64,000 nt of DNA from Hoeflea_A sp963921345 (GTDB taxonomy: Bacteria > Pseudomonadota > Alphaproteobacteria > Rhizobiales > Rhizobiaceae), in the NCBI GenBank assembly GCA_963921345.3, contig CAWUFE020000007.1, positions 1,984,001 to 2,048,000 on the forward strand, in the 5' to 3' direction. The notes beneath the pieces are model-generated. The model was not told the DNA's origin. It saw only the letters and a program-made list of their open reading frames with translations, and made no database searches. The translations under genes were made by a program, and so were the position numbers. Positions 33,102-42,291 of the stretch are shown here, one piece after another. Each line of letters starts with the position of its first letter. Position 1 is the first letter of the stretch.

Positions 33102-34177
33102 GAGCGTGTCGAGGTTTTGTAGATTCGGGATTTCCTTCTGGGCGCGAATATGATTCAGAATTTTGTTGGGGCGACATTTTTTGTTTCGATTCGGGAAGAT
33201 TTGTAATGCCCAAGCCTCATCCTATTGAGTTACGGGAACGTGTTGTGGCCCATGTTGAAGAAGGCCATACGCATCGTGCAACGGCCGGCCATTTCAAGGT
33301 CTCCATCAAGTTCGTGAATGACATGGTCAAGCTGAAACGAGAGACCGGTTCGCTTGCTCCCAGACACAATCCGGGCAATACCGGCCACGGCAAACTTGCC
33401 CCCTACAAGGACTGGATCCGGAAGCGCGTAGAGCAAAAACGGGACATTACGCTACGACAGCTCTGCCTGGAACTGAAGGAGGAATTTGACCTGAAGGTCA
33501 ATCGTTCGCCGGTCGGCCAGATGCTGCACAGTCTCGGTCTGTCACACAAAAAAAGACACTTTATGCCAAGGAACAGCACCGCAGCGACGTGAAACGGAAC
33601 CGCCGCCTCTGGCAGACAGGGCGCCTTCCTTATCTGAACCGGGCCATTGAAAGACTTGTGTTCATCGATGAGACATCCACAAACACCAAAATGACCAAGC
33701 AGACCGGCTGGGCACCGATGGGAGAGCGTCTCATTGACTTCGTTCCTCATGGTAATTGGAAGACCCAGACCCTCATCGCCGGCTTGCGGTGCCATGGTCT
33801 GGTTGCCCCTTGGGTCATTGATCGCGCCATGAACAAAGAACTGTTCGAGCTGTATGTTGAGACCCAATTGGTCCCGGAACTCAACAGGGGCGATGTCGTG
33901 CTGCTCGACAACCTATCCTCTCACAAGAGCGAAAAGGCCAAACAGATGCTGAAGGAGGTCGGCGCCTGGTTCCTGTTCCTGCCGAAATACTCCCCTGACC
34001 TCAATCCCATTGAAATGGCCTTTTCAAAGCTCAAGGCCCATCTGAGAAAAGCCGGTGCCAGAACCTTTGACGACGTCTGGAAGGCGATCGGGCAGATCTG
34101 CCACCTGTTCTCGCCGCAGGAATGCAGAAACTATTTCAAGGCAGTCGGCTGTGAATTCACGTAAAACGAACACGCTA
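33102..34177 (+). mobile_element. IS630-family insertion sequence
   Basis: About 1,076 bp with imperfect inverted ends: left GAGCGTGTCGAGGTTTT, and right (read inwards) TAGCGTGTTCGTTTT, sharing AGCGTGT. It is flanked by TA at 33100-33101 and 34178-34179, the TA target duplication typical of IS630/Tc1-mariner elements. It encodes a two-part DDE transposase. It interrupts the junction of the two permease genes of the polyol transporter, and removing it with one TA restores both genes exactly. Confidence 0.88.
33206..34164 (+). CDS. IS630-family transposase (two frames joined by -1 frameshift)
   Basis: Frame A (33206-33592, 128 aa) has the N-terminal HTH: 'PIELRERVVAHVEEGHTHRATAGHFKVSIKFVNDMV'. 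Frame B (to 34164) has the DDE catalytic domain: Asp in 'VFIDETSTNTKM', Asp in 'VVLLDNLSSHKSEKA', Glu in 'YSPDLNPIEMAFSKLK'. The frames join at CACAAAAAAAGAC (A7 at 33548-33554): a -1 slip on A-AAA-AAG gives SHKKKTLYAKEQHRSD, the sequence expected of IS630 transposases. Frame A alone ends at 33592. Frame B also has its own ATG-like start near 33589 but lacks the first Asp neighbourhood if it begins later. Probably an active-type programmed frameshift, not decay. Confidence 0.88.
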
Positions 34178-35055
34178 TAGTCATGGCTGCCCTCCTTTCG
34201 GGCGGTCATGGCGACATAGAGCAACCAGCACAGGACGATGGTGAGATAGAGCGTGAGCAGCGACATGGCCGATCCGTAGCCGTAATCGGTCTTGGGAAAG
34301 ACGACGCGCCAGATGTAGAGACCGATGAACCGAGTCTCGTCGCCGGGCCCTCCGCCGGTCAGCATCCACACCTCGTCGACAATGCGCAGCGCATCCATCA
34401 GGCGAATGAAGATGGTGGTCAGCAGCACCGGCTTGAGCAGCGGAATGACGATGTCCCAGAAGATGCGAACTTCACTGGCACCGTCGATGCGCGCCTGCTC
34501 CACCGGGTCCTTGGGCAGGTTGGAAAGGCCCGCAAGCAGGGTCAGCGTCACTAGCGGCGTCCAGTGCCAGATATCCATCAGGACCACGGTGAAGAACGCC
34601 TGGTCGACATACAGGCTCAGCCGGTAGTCGATGCCGAACCAGCGGTCGAGATAATACGGGATCGGTCCGAGCCCCGGCACCGTCATCAGCCTCCATGTCG
34701 CGCCGACGGCAATCGGTGCGATCATCAGCGGCAGGGTATGCACGCCGCGAAAGAAATTCTTCAGCGGGAAATCCCGCAGCATCAGCCGAGCGAGCGCAAA
34801 TCCAACAACCACCTCACTGACCACCACGAAAAAGGTGAATTTCAGCGTCAACCAGATGGACTTCAGGAAGGCCGCGTCGAACATCAGTCGACGAAAATTG
34901 TTGACGCCGGCAAATCGCGGCTCGGGATTCTGCGCAAAGACGTTCCAGTCGAAAAACGACACGACCAGCACGTAAAGAAAGGGCAGAAGCCCGGTCACGA
35001 ACAATATGACCAGCGTCGGCGCAAGTAGCAGCCAACCTGCCGTGGAATGCCTCAT
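34024..35055 (-). CDS. ABC transporter permease, MalF/SmoF type, extended into the IS element
   Basis: The current 343-aa reading frame has six membrane segments and the EAA loop 'EQARIDGASEVRIFWDIVIPLLKP'. The native protein was 292 aa, ending KEGSHD followed by TAG. The IS insertion changed that TAG codon (34177-34179) to TAT, so translation runs on for 51 IS-encoded residues (YSVFVLREFT...). The core permease is intact, but the foreign tail may disturb the complex. In the original arrangement the stop overlapped the malG start (ATGACTAG). Translation starts 77 bp downstream of the binding-protein gene, beyond a terminator. Confidence 0.88.
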   Translation of the reverse strand: MRHSTAGWLLLAPTLVILFVTGLLPFLYVLVVSFFDWNVFAQNPEPRFAGVNNFRRLMFDAAFLKSIWLTLKFTFFVVVSEVVVGFALARLMLRDFPLKNFFRGVHTLPLMIAPIAVGATWRLMTVPGLGPIPYYLDRWFGIDYRLSLYVDQAFFTVVLMDIWHWTPLVTLTLLAGLSNLPKDPVEQARIDGASEVRIFWDIVIPLLKPVLLTTIFIRLMDALRIVDEVWMLTGGGPGDETRFIGLYIWRVVFPKTDYGYGSAMSLLTLYLTIVLCWLLYVAMTARKEGSHDYSVFVLREFTADCLEIVSAFLRREQVADLPDRLPDVVKGSGTGFSQMGLEL

Positions 35056-35075
35056 TTTCTCGTTCTCTCCCGGTG

Positions 35076-35111
35076 AAAAAATGGACGGAACGTTTTCAGG
35101 CGTTCCGTCCA
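35076..35111 (-). terminator. Intrinsic terminator/attenuator between binding protein and permease genes
   Basis: On the minus strand, TGGACGGAACG (complement of 35101-35111) and CGTTCCGTCCA (35082-35092) form a perfect 11-bp stem with an 8-nt loop, followed by six T residues (35081-35076). It lies 21 bp after the binding-protein stop and 20 bp before the malF-like start. Partial termination here would give a high binding-protein to permease ratio. Confidence 0.85.
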
Positions 35112-35132
35112 GCTTACAGTCCCGGGGGGCGA

Positions 35133-36554
<1,422 letters not shown>

Positions 36555-36653
36555 CTTGATCCTCCCGTGGATTTGCTGGTGGGGCGGCCGGCACCATGTG
36601 AACGCGCACGGACCGGCCCGAGCGATAACCGACCATAGCGCCGCCAAAATCAT

Positions 36654-36673
36654 TTGTAAATATATTTTTACAA
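36654..36673. promoter_or_regulatory. Inverted repeat TTGTAAA-N6-TTTACAA between transporter operon and SorC-type regulator
   Basis: TTGTAAA (36654-36660) and TTTACAA (36667-36673) are perfect inverted arms in an AT-rich patch of an otherwise GC-rich divergent promoter region (36555-36791). SorC/DeoR-type sugar regulators use such TTTACA-type sites, so this is the best operator candidate for the regulator at 36792. Confidence 0.6.
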
Positions 36674-36791
36674 TTGTATTTCATTCTTGAATTTGCGATG
36701 GTGTGAGCTTGATGGGAACGGAAGGAAATGGGAGTGCCGCTTCTGCTAAAAGAGCGATTCACGACCACAGCGAGCCAAGAGACGAGTGATC

Positions 36792-37754
36792 ATGGGCCGA
36801 AGCATTGAAACCGATGAAACAGAAGAATTCCTCTGCCGGATCGCCTGGCTGTATTTCGTCAAAGGCCTGACACAGAGCGAGATTGCCGCGCAACTGCAGA
36901 TCACCCGCCTGCGCGTCAACAGGGCCATCGCGACGGCCCGGCAATTGGGTATCGCCCGGGTTGAGATCGCCTCGCCCTTTGCCGCCGCCCTGTCGCTTCA
37001 GGAGGGGCTGATCGAGAAATTCGGCCTGCGGTCGGCCCATGTCGCGATCGCCGGTCGCAATGACTATGACCCGCACCTGTCCGTCGGCGCTGCCCTTGCG
37101 TTCTTTCTTGACGATGGGCTCGAACGCCGGCTCTGGAAAAGCGTTGGCGTGTCCTGGGGTCTGACCCTCGAAATGGCGCTTGAACGTATGAAATCGCGGC
37201 GGCTGCCGGATATGGAAATCGTCTCTATGATTGGCGGGACCGCCAAGGGTGCTTCGTTCAATGCGTTCGGCGTGGCTGCCGGATTTTCACAAAAGTTGGG
37301 CGCACAGTACTCGCTCTTTGCCGCGCCGATTTACTTCGACAGCAGCGAGACCGCGGCAGAACTGATGGCATCACCGCTGTTTCAGCAGCAGCTGGAAAAG
37401 ACCCGTTCCGTCGACATTGCCATTCTGGTGGCCGGAGATCTGTCGGATCGCTCCTTTCTGGTGCGTGACGGCCTGCCCTCCGATGTACCTCTAAAGGACC
37501 TGGAGAGTGCCGGGGCGGTTGGCGACATTCTCGGCCGCTTCCTGGACGCCTCCGGCAGCCCGATCGACCATACGATCAACAGCCGCGCCATAGGCATCGC
37601 CCTGGAAGATCTACCCCATATCGACCATGTGGCGCTCGCCGCGGCGGGTCCTCACAAAGTGAAGATCATTCGCGCCGCCCTTACGGCCGGTCGGATTCAT
37701 ACTCTGATCACGGACGACGTCACTGCCGAACTGCTGATGGACACGCCCTCATGA
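36792..37754 (+). CDS. SorC-family sugar-binding transcriptional regulator
   Basis: A 320-aa regulator. N-terminal HTH 'IAWLYFVKGLTQSEIAAQLQITRLRVNRAIATARQLG' (about 17-53). The rest is the SorC effector domain related to glucosamine-6-phosphate isomerase ('SVGVSWGLTLEMALERM', 'VSMIGGTAKGASFNAFGVA', 'INSRAIGIALEDL', 'VALAAAGPHKVKIIRAAL'), which senses phosphorylated sugars. A GTG at 36786 is an alternative start. It is divergent from the polyol operon and overlaps the HAD gene by 4 nt. SorC-type regulators of rhizobial polyol operons respond to the phosphosugar made by the pathway. Confidence 0.9.
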   Translation: MGRSIETDETEEFLCRIAWLYFVKGLTQSEIAAQLQITRLRVNRAIATARQLGIARVEIASPFAAALSLQEGLIEKFGLRSAHVAIAGRNDYDPHLSVGAALAFFLDDGLERRLWKSVGVSWGLTLEMALERMKSRRLPDMEIVSMIGGTAKGASFNAFGVAAGFSQKLGAQYSLFAAPIYFDSSETAAELMASPLFQQQLEKTRSVDIAILVAGDLSDRSFLVRDGLPSDVPLKDLESAGAVGDILGRFLDASGSPIDHTINSRAIGIALEDLPHIDHVALAAAGPHKVKIIRAALTAGRIHTLITDDVTAELLMDTPS

Positions 37755-38452
37755 GTCGGCAATCCGCGTTTCAACTGGTCATTTTCGATTTCGACGGCGT
37801 CGTCGTTGACAGCGAGATCATCGCGCTGGCCGAGTTGCGCAAGATTCTCGCCGGCTGCGGCGTTTCCATTTCGCTTGAAGAGACGCGCGACCGATTCCTC
37901 GGCACCTCGATATCGACCCCAATGGCCTTTATCGAAGAGCGAACCAGCCTTCCCTGCCCTCCGGATTTCGTTGACGAATGGCACAGGCTGCTTTTTGCCC
38001 GATACGAGAGCGAGTTGTCGGTGCTGCCAGGTATTCGCGAACTGCTATCGCGGCTGAACGACCGATCTATCGAATTCTGCATCGCCTCCGGCGGCTCGCG
38101 GAAACGCCTGGCCCACGCTTTGGATTGCGTCGATCTGACAGTGGCCTTCGGCGACCGGGCTTTCAGCACGGATCTGGTCAAGACCGGCAAACCGGCCCCG
38201 GATATCTTTCTCTACGCGGCGAGACAGTTTGGTGTCGCCGCAAAGGATTGCGTGGTGGTAGAAGATGCTCCCGCTGGCATCACTGCTGCCTCCAGCGCCG
38301 CTATGTATCCTGTCGGATTTGTCGGCGGAACCCATGTCAGACCCACAGCGGAGCATCACGCCGATACCCTTTCCCGCTGCGGCGCCAGAGCCATCATCAA
38401 AAACCACTCCGAACTCGATGCGATCCTGAATGACGCTGCCCTGGCCGACTGA
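37751..38452 (+). CDS. HAD-superfamily sugar phosphatase/phosphoglucomutase-like hydrolase
   Basis: A 233-aa HAD subfamily IA enzyme. Motif I FDFDGVVVDSE (13-23) has the nucleophile Asp and acid/base Asp. Motif II is in 'CIASGGSRKRL', the motif III Lys is in 'TGKPAPDIFLYAARQFG', and motif IV is in 'CVVVEDAPAGITAASSAAM'. Co-transcribed with the SorC-type regulator through a 4-nt overlap. Likely a sugar-phosphate phosphatase that removes inhibitory phosphosugars or resets the inducer. Confidence 0.88.
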   Translation: MSRQSAFQLVIFDFDGVVVDSEIIALAELRKILAGCGVSISLEETRDRFLGTSISTPMAFIEERTSLPCPPDFVDEWHRLLFARYESELSVLPGIRELLSRLNDRSIEFCIASGGSRKRLAHALDCVDLTVAFGDRAFSTDLVKTGKPAPDIFLYAARQFGVAAKDCVVVEDAPAGITAASSAAMYPVGFVGGTHVRPTAEHHADTLSRCGARAIIKNHSELDAILNDAALAD

Positions 38453-38464
38453 AGCGGCAGCAAC

Positions 38465-39109
38465 TCACACACGCATGCCGAGTTTGACGGAGGCAGTCAC
38501 CGCCTCGGTTCGCCGCGAAACGTTGAGCTTGCGGAAGACACTGCCGAGGTGGACGGCCACGGTCACTTCCTTGACGCCCAGTTCGCGCGCGATCTCCTTG
38601 TTCGTCAGTCCCCGGGCCAGAAGCCGCAGAACATCCAGCTGCCGACGGGTCAGCTGGCTGAGCGGATTGTCCGGCGTGTAGCTCGCCTGATCGCCTTCCT
38701 CCAACCCCTTCACCTCGCCGCGCAGTGCCAGCGTCGGAACGTATATCCCCCCACCCAGAACAAGTTCCAGAGCTTTCAGCATGGCCGGTCCGTCGAGGTC
38801 CTTGGGAATGAACCCCGACGCACCCAGGGCAAGGCCCCGGCGGACCTGTCTTGCGTCAGCCTGGCCGGACATCAATACAACCGGAACTTTAGGACACGCC
38901 CGCAGCAACTCCAGCAGCCCCTCGAAACCGTTCATGCCCGGCATGTTGAGATCGAGCATCACGAGGTCCGGCTCGATTTGCCGCGATTGCTGGAGTGCTT
39001 CTTCGAAATTGGTCGCTTTTTCGACTTTTATTTCAGGCTTGATAATATTCAGATAGGACTCAAGGGCATCGAGAAACAGAACGTGGTCGTCTGCAAGAAC
39101 AAGCCGCAT
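38465..39109 (-). CDS. NarL/LuxR-family response regulator (RR1)
   Basis: A 214-aa two-domain regulator. The receiver domain (1-120) has acidic pocket D7/D8, phospho-acceptor Asp53 (MLDLNMPG) and Lys103. The LuxR-type HTH is at about 150-205 ('LTRRQLDVLRLLARGLTNKEIARELGVKEVTVAVHLGSVFRKL'). It is a close paralogue of the protein at 41644 along its whole length (shared DDHVLFLDALE, LDLNMPGMN, ASGFIPK(D/N)LDG). It is convergent with the HAD gene, 12 nt apart. It probably answers to one of the two kinases in this cluster. Confidence 0.92.
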   Translation of the reverse strand: MRLVLADDHVLFLDALESYLNIIKPEIKVEKATNFEEALQQSRQIEPDLVMLDLNMPGMNGFEGLLELLRACPKVPVVLMSGQADARQVRRGLALGASGFIPKDLDGPAMLKALELVLGGGIYVPTLALRGEVKGLEEGDQASYTPDNPLSQLTRRQLDVLRLLARGLTNKEIARELGVKEVTVAVHLGSVFRKLNVSRRTEAVTASVKLGMRV

Positions 39110-39138
39110 GTCTTATCCGCCATTCGACATTGGCACCA

Positions 39139-39157
39139 CCTGTCAATAAATGACAGG
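39139..39157. promoter_or_regulatory. Inverted repeat CCTGTCA-N5-TGACAGG upstream of RR1
   Basis: Perfect 7-bp arms 30 bp upstream of the RR1 start. On the minus strand the right half includes TTGACA, so the repeat overlaps a plausible -35 element. Related CTGTCA sites occur upstream of the kinase (41362-41378) and, more strongly, at 54896-55719. Confidence 0.5.
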
Positions 39158-39306
39158 AGCCCAACAAACTTTAACGCCCCCAGCTAAAGATTATGCGCTG
39201 GTTCTGAATCTGGCAACCATCCAAGCTCTGATCTTTTCAGTCGCCGTCCCTATTACAATACGCTGGAATCCCTACAATGGATTAAAAAAAATTCCGCAAT
39301 ACACAT

Positions 39307-40008
39307 TTAAGTTGCAACAATGCCCTCCTTAACGGCAAACCGAACCAGGTCGGCAGTGGTTTTCAATCCGAGCTGCTCCATGATCCGATACTTGTGGAAA
39401 GCGACCGTTCGCTGACTGATCTTCAGGTAGCGCGCGACCTCCTTCATGGAGTTCCCTTCCGCCAACAGCTGCAACACCTGTCGCTGGCGGGCGGATATCT
39501 TGCTCTTCTGGTCGTCGGCTTCCTTGTAGGTCGCCATCGCACGCACCATGCCCTCGGCGATGAGCGGCGTGATGTAGGTCCGGCCCATCTGTGCCTGGGT
39601 GATCGCCTGGAACAGCTCGTCCGGATCGGATGTCTTCAACAGATATCCGGATGCGCCCGCTCGGAACGCCTCGGCGGCAACCTCCGGATCGTCATTCATC
39701 GTCAGAAAGATCAGCCGGCATTTCGGCAGAGTCTTTTTGAGCCGGCGCGCCGCATCGAGACCATTGAGCCGCGGCATCGATATATCGAGCACGATGACAT
39801 CGGGCTTGCACTCCTCGGCCGTCGCCAGGAGCGTCAGTCCGTCGTCGCAGATACCGACGACGTCATGCGCCGTCTTCAGCAGGTTTTCAAAGGCAGCACC
39901 GATGAGCTTGTGATCATCCGCCAGCAGAATGCGCGACCGGCGCTCGGCCGTGGCTTTTCCGTTGTGCAGATCGGACTTGATCGCGTGTTGTCTTCCGGAA
40001 GGAACCAT
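39307..40008 (-). CDS. NarL/LuxR-family response regulator (RR2)
   Basis: A 233-aa regulator with a receiver domain (about 25-140; D31/D32, phospho-acceptor Asp75 in VLDISMPR, Lys125) and LuxR HTH (about 168-225: 'ISARQRQVLQLLAEGNSMKEVARYLKISQRTVAFHKYRIM'). It differs clearly from RR1 and RR3. The 15-nt gap to the histidine kinase gene upstream makes it the obvious cognate regulator of that kinase. The N-terminal 25 residues are basic and may be dispensable; an internal start is possible. Confidence 0.92.
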   Translation of the reverse strand: MVPSGRQHAIKSDLHNGKATAERRSRILLADDHKLIGAAFENLLKTAHDVVGICDDGLTLLATAEECKPDVIVLDISMPRLNGLDAARRLKKTLPKCRLIFLTMNDDPEVAAEAFRAGASGYLLKTSDPDELFQAITQAQMGRTYITPLIAEGMVRAMATYKEADDQKSKISARQRQVLQLLAEGNSMKEVARYLKISQRTVAFHKYRIMEQLGLKTTADLVRFAVKEGIVAT

Positions 40009-40023
40009 CTACTTCGTCTCCTG

Positions 40024-41313
40024 TCAGTGCGCGGACGCAGCCGCCGGCACCCAAACCTCGAGCCGCGTGCCCTGGGTCGGTCCTGTCTCGATCCACAGAC
40101 GTCCGCCGATCAGCTGCAGCCTGTCCCGCATACTGTTCAAGCCGAGCCCGCCGTCACTTTCCGTTTCGTCCGGGTCGAAGCCGGCGCCGCTGTCGGCAAC
40201 CGACATCTCGACGCCCTGTACCGCGTCTTTGATCTCGATGATCGCCTCCGCCGAACCACTGTGCTTGACCACATTGTGGAGGGCTTCCTGGGCAATGCGA
40301 TAGAGGCTGAAGGCGGTCCCGCTGGAGACCTTCTGACAGTTCAATCTGTCATGGAACCGCACATCCAGGTTGTAGCGGCTGGTGAAATCCCGACACAGGC
40401 CGCGAAGCGACGGGATGAACTCGACATGGTCCAGTCGGCTCGGATAGAGATCATGGCAGATCTTGCCGATATCCGAGGAAAGATGCCGCGTACGGTTGGC
40501 CAGTTCTTCGGCGACCTCGCTGACATCGATCGCCCCGTTCTCGCATTCCGATTTGAGCCGAATCAGATCCAGGCAAAGATGAGCCATGCGCTGATTGACG
40601 TCGTCGTGCAGTTCCCTGGCGATGCGCCGGCGCTCTCTTTCCTGCGCTTCGACCAGCCGTCCGCGCAGCTCGACGATCGTCTGGTTGGCGCGAAATCGCT
40701 GAATGGCGTTGACGATGATATCACCGATCAGCCCGATATGATTGAGCGTATCGGTCGTCCAGCCGGCTTCCCGCCCGACGGCCTCGCAAATCAGCGCAAA
40801 CGCCGTTTCGTCGCTCGGCTTGAGCGGAACGGCGATACAATTGGTGATCCGATCTGCTTCGAAAGATGCCAAATCGGCAGCGGCCTCAGACGGCAGGTCG
40901 CCAGGCTTCGTCAAAATCTGCGCGCGTCCCTGCTTCAGCTCGGCGCACAACCACGTGATGCGTCGGCAGGAAACCAGCTTCTTGATCTTGCGACGCGGCC
41001 GCCGGTGGCTATAGAGCACGGAGCCGCCATCCGGAGGCGAAGACAGCTCGACAAACGAAACTCTGTCGGCTCCCACGATATCCGCCAACGACTTCATGCC
41101 CCACATGACATTGTTGGAAAGCCGTGAGCCGGACTGTGAATCCAGACGGCCCGACAAATCCATCATCAACGCATCGAAAGCGCCGCATTTCAGATGATGG
41201 TCGATATCAATGGCAGTTTGCGTTCGCCTTGCAACAGGCAGTTCGATTTCCTGGCCGATAACTTTGCGATCGCCCAGGTCAGCTTGAAGAACACTCCTCA
41301 TGAAGTCCCCCAA
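40024..41313 (-). CDS. Soluble GAF-type sensor histidine kinase (HisKA_3, NarX/DegS class)
   Basis: A 429-aa kinase without membrane segments, so a cytoplasmic sensor. Residues about 45-210 form a GAF-like domain ('GADRVSFVELSSPPDGGSVL'). The dimerisation/phosphoacceptor region is 'RERRRIARELHDDVNQRMAHL' with His236. The ATPase has 'RIAQEALHNVVKHSGS' (N-box), 'SVADSGAGFDPDE' (G1) and 'GLGLNSMRDRLQLIGGRL'. This class pairs with LuxR-type regulators, here RR2 directly downstream. ATGs at 41313 and 41301 are both possible. Confidence 0.92.
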   Translation of the reverse strand: MGDFMRSVLQADLGDRKVIGQEIELPVARRTQTAIDIDHHLKCGAFDALMMDLSGRLDSQSGSRLSNNVMWGMKSLADIVGADRVSFVELSSPPDGGSVLYSHRRPRRKIKKLVSCRRITWLCAELKQGRAQILTKPGDLPSEAAADLASFEADRITNCIAVPLKPSDETAFALICEAVGREAGWTTDTLNHIGLIGDIIVNAIQRFRANQTIVELRGRLVEAQERERRRIARELHDDVNQRMAHLCLDLIRLKSECENGAIDVSEVAEELANRTRHLSSDIGKICHDLYPSRLDHVEFIPSLRGLCRDFTSRYNLDVRFHDRLNCQKVSSGTAFSLYRIAQEALHNVVKHSGSAEAIIEIKDAVQGVEMSVADSGAGFDPDETESDGGLGLNSMRDRLQLIGGRLWIETGPTQGTRLEVWVPAAASAH

Positions 41314-41643
41314 AGTTGGCTCCGCCGCTAGCCGGTCTTCATCCGGCCGGAGATGTGGGCACCTGTCAATTTGACCGGCGCTAATATGAACTTTATTCAG
41401 GTTTTTGACGAGGACGCAACTATCAAGACTGATGTGCGGTATAAAAAAAGCTATAGGTTTATATAGTGTTGGGGGCGCTCAAACGGGTTACCGCTTGTAA
41501 AATTTCCGTGATCACGGCCTGTTGAGCTGGCACAAAGCACAGTCAATCCAACGGGTTTTCTTAAAAGGGGAATCAAATCCTTTGCCGGAATAATATTTGT
41601 CCAATCAGCAACGTATCGGCACTCTAAAACCAACATTTTTACC
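41314..41643. other. 330-bp gap upstream of the histidine kinase gene
   Basis: No gene is supported. It is AT-richer than its surroundings (around 41440-41465, gctataggtttatatag). It holds CCTGTCA-ATT-TGACCGG (41362-41378), an inverted repeat with one mismatch, about 50 bp before the kinase start. A 61-codon minus-strand reading frame here has no ribosome-binding site or family signature. Confidence 0.5.
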
Positions 41644-42291
41644 TTACAACTGCATACCGAGTTGGGATGCTCTTGAAATCGCTTCGGTGCGACGTGACAC
41701 GCCGAGTTTGCGAAAAATAATGCCGAGATGGGCCGCCACCGTCACCTCCTTCAGCTCCAATTCCCGCGCGATTCCCTTGTTCGTCATGCCGCGTGCCAGC
41801 AATTTAAGCACCGTGTGCTGGCGCGGCGTCAATTGATTGAGCGGGTTGTCGGGTGACTGCCGCAAATCCCTTTGCACGGATAAGTACGGGCCACCCTCCT
41901 CCAACGCCAGCATGGGCACAAAGGTCTCTCCGGATAGAACGAGTTCGAGTGCCTTCAGCATCGCCTTGCCGTCGAGATTCTTTGGAATGAACCCGGCTGC
42001 ACCCAAACGCAGACCCTCACGCACCTGAGACGCTTCGGCCTGACCTGACATCAAAACGATCGGAACACCGGGCATCGCCTCCATGATCCTGGCCAGCCCC
42101 TCGAACTCGTTCATGCCCGGCATGTTCAGATCCAACATGACCAGATCTGCCGGCGGCTGCGACCGAACCCGGCCCAGGGCCCGGTCGAAATCGGTCGCCT
42201 TATCGATCTCCATCTCGGGCTGGAGCAAATGCAGATAGGCCTCCAGCGCATCGAGAAACAGCACATGATCGTCCGCCAAAATCATCCGCAT
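41644..42291 (-). CDS. NarL/LuxR-family response regulator (RR3), paralogue of RR1
   Basis: A 215-aa regulator. Receiver with D7/D8, phospho-acceptor Asp54 (MLDLNMPG) and Lys in FIPKNLDG; LuxR HTH 'LTPRQHTVLKLLARGMTNKGIARELELKEVTVAAHLGIIFRKL'. It starts at 42291 (MRMILADDHV), matching RR1 (MRLVLADDHV); an ATG at 42315 adds eight residues. It is divergent from the giant hybrid kinase, which suggests that kinase may signal to it, but the partner is not proven. Confidence 0.9.
   Translation of the reverse strand: MRMILADDHVLFLDALEAYLHLLQPEMEIDKATDFDRALGRVRSQPPADLVMLDLNMPGMNEFEGLARIMEAMPGVPIVLMSGQAEASQVREGLRLGAAGFIPKNLDGKAMLKALELVLSGETFVPMLALEEGGPYLSVQRDLRQSPDNPLNQLTPRQHTVLKLLARGMTNKGIARELELKEVTVAAHLGIIFRKLGVSRRTEAISRASQLGMQL

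Noticed and set aside
41451..41636. A 61-codon minus-strand ORF between RR3 and the kinase
   Set aside because: No ribosome-binding site, no similarity recognised, and located in AT-rich DNA where short ORFs are expected by chance.
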